This document shows positions 62,301 through 64,000 of a stretch of DNA of 64,000 nucleotides, one piece after another. Every line of letters starts with the position of its first letter. The stretch's first letter is position 1. Below the pieces are notes generated by a model that saw only the letters and a program-made list of their open reading frames with translations, was not told the origin of the DNA and did not search any database. The DNA comes from Pithys albifrons albifrons (taxonomy: Eukaryota; Chordata; Aves; Passeriformes; Thamnophilidae): the NCBI RefSeq assembly GCF_047495875.1, contig NC_092474.1, forward strand, positions 1,054,001-1,118,000, given 5' to 3'. The position numbers and the translations under genes are program-made.

Positions 62301-64000
62301 CCTCTTTTTCCTATCACTTCAGGCAACAGCTGAATTATTCAATGAGCTCCAGTTGACTATGTTGTTTCTAAAACACTTGGTTACCTCTAGGGAAGGAAGA
62401 CAAGGGGCGAGGGGGAATAAAAACATGTTTAAAAGTTAAAGAATTTAACAGAAGTGGATCCTATTCATTTACAAGAAGTCTCAAAAGCAGAGAGGGAGAC
62501 AAGTATTCCTGTAAGTCTCCTGGCTGAGGAACCTTGTGCCACATGGAGAGCTGCAGAGGTGCAGCTCAGCTGCAGAGCTCTCACCACGGACACAGCCTTG
62601 GAGCTCTGAGACCAGCACAAGGGTGATGGCCCTTCTGCTGCCACCACACACAGGATTCGTGGCTTCAGCCTCAGGGATATCCAGGGTGTATTTCCATGTG
62701 TCTGGAAACAAACACAAGCTTTACCCCTTCAACTTCCCCATCCCTAACAGAGCTGTCAGAAGAATTTCTCCAGTAGTGCAATGAAAAGCTGTTTTCAGAC
62801 AGTCCTTCAGAGCTTATTTAAATTAGTGCTTTTCCTGTCACCCCAAAGCAGAGTGGCTGTAACTGGACAGGCAGAGCAGGAATGAAACCAGTCCCTAAGT
62901 GAGACAAATACCAAATCATCAGGCTAACAAAGTAACACACCTCTGAACACACCAGTTCTCATGGATCACCAGCTCCAGGACTTAACTCTGTGGTGGCATT
63001 TAATTAATGAAACACTGTGATGCTCACGTGAACAGTGGGCAGTCTTCGGGTCTCAGCAGAAGCAAAAGTGGTTGCCCATGAAGGAGCAGATCAGCTCTTG
63101 CAAAACTGTTTCTCCTCTAGTGAAGAAGAGGCATTTGCTCCAGAAAAAGTCAGCTCTCTGGAAGAAAGCCTGTTGACAGCAGGGAATCCTGCTCTCATTT
63201 GTGCCCACTCAGTAATCAGAGCTGGATGCAGGAAAACACAGGAATCCATCACTGTGTCAAGACAAAACCCAATCAAAGAATACATAAAAAAATTAATATA
63301 ATCAGAAAAGCAGAGGCCCTGACAGCAAATCACTCAAGCCAAAACCACACAGAGTTCTTCACTACACTAAAAAAAAATAAGAACAAAGAAACCCACAAAC
63401 CTCTAAATAATTTACTTGCTTATGACATATTTCACTACTGCTCCCAAAGACTTGCAGACCAAGAAATTTACTGGCACACAAGCTACAAACACACAATGAC
63501 AGCAGTTTGACCTGAGGATTCCACACACCATCTGAGGGTCAAAAGTAAAGATTCAAACCCTCTCTGGCCCAGTTTTGTGCCCAGCACAGTCAGGGTCTGC
63601 AGCCCCACAGCCCAGCACTGTCACACCATCTCCCAGTGACACAACTGCAGTCCAGAAGCTCAAAGGCTGCCCCTCACTGTCAGGCTACCTCTCAACTACA
63701 AGCCTGGGGTTGCTTTTGCTATTTTTTTTTTAACATTTAGAAGGAAATAATGTGAGAAAAGAATGCTGAGTTTTCCAAAGAGCTGATAGTCTTGATGAAC
63801 AAGAAAGCTTCCCAGGTCCCTTAAAGTTACTCAGTCTTTCTGGGAATCATGACTTTACATCTTTAAACTAAGTATCTGAGTAACTTAAAGCCTACAAATA
63901 ACTATAAAGCAGACAAAGATATCTAAAAATCAATGAAGGGAGCAAACACTTCTCAAAAGCATGTAAAAATGGTAAAAGTCAGCAAAACAATAAATAGTCA

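Larger units (their letters stand above)
32582..64000 (-). other. probable ARVCF 5' intron and/or 5' flank, no exon recognised
   Basis: This is 31.4 kb upstream of the first visible ARVCF exon. The acceptor at 32582 proves that at least one more 5' exon exists. I looked on the minus strand for the coiled-coil exon of the family (ASILASVKEQE-like) and did not find it, so the 5' end is either beyond 64000 or in exons I could not recognise. The segment holds the repeats, the CR1-like and MIR-like relics, the G-quadruplex motif and the CpG-retaining patches listed separately. The many 60-180 codon open frames show no domain, are often open on both strands, and look like chance. Confidence 0.65.

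Overview
The window is vertebrate genomic DNA, most likely from a bird. It has short GC-rich coding exons spaced 8-9 kb apart in AT-richer introns, few recognisable transposons, one degraded stretch that reads like a CR1 LINE 3' end, and no primate- or rodent-type SINEs. A turtle or crocodilian cannot be excluded from sequence alone. There are no bacterial-type operons, CRISPR arrays or phage features, and I found no tRNA or rRNA gene.

The only protein-coding gene I can support is ARVCF (armadillo repeat protein of the delta-catenin/p120 family), lying on the minus strand. Four internal coding exons are present, in transcription order: 32581-32423, 23767-23157, 15312-14813 and 6554-6371. All four have GT donors and AG acceptors, and the reading phase is continuous across every junction (0; 0; 2+1; 1+2; leaving 2 nt at the end). 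They total 1454 nt, about 485 residues: most of the N-terminal head domain and armadillo repeats 1-3 plus the start of repeat 4. The N-terminal coiled-coil exon(s) and promoter are not seen and presumably lie to the right of position 64000. The remaining armadillo repeats and the C-terminus lie to the left of position 1.

The rest is intron, or probable 5' intron/flank, with no supportable exon. It is notable for tandem repeats: a 22-23 bp C-rich minisatellite (2921-3505), an 11-copy 33-bp minisatellite (5770-6130), a 12-bp x 4 G-rich repeat (7817-7864), a 19-bp minisatellite of about 30 copies with a 76-bp higher-order period (22084-22665), a 20-bp x 3 repeat with telomere-like words (24900-24959), a CA/GACA array punctuated by five identical 15-bp hairpin-forming boxes (35639-35944), and a perfect ATCT tetranucleotide run (42137-42207). 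Several of these arrays hold long open frames on one or both strands. Those frames are by-products of the repeat composition and period, not genes.

The region right of 32.6 kb holds the CR1-like fragment (about 41630-41850), a possible MIR-type SINE relic (about 56205-56300), a diverged duplicated segment near 48 kb, a strong G-quadruplex motif at 53572-53591, and two CpG-retaining patches that may be regulatory. I did not find a new gene system. The most useful leads are the repeat arrays with internal structure and the candidate regulatory patches.
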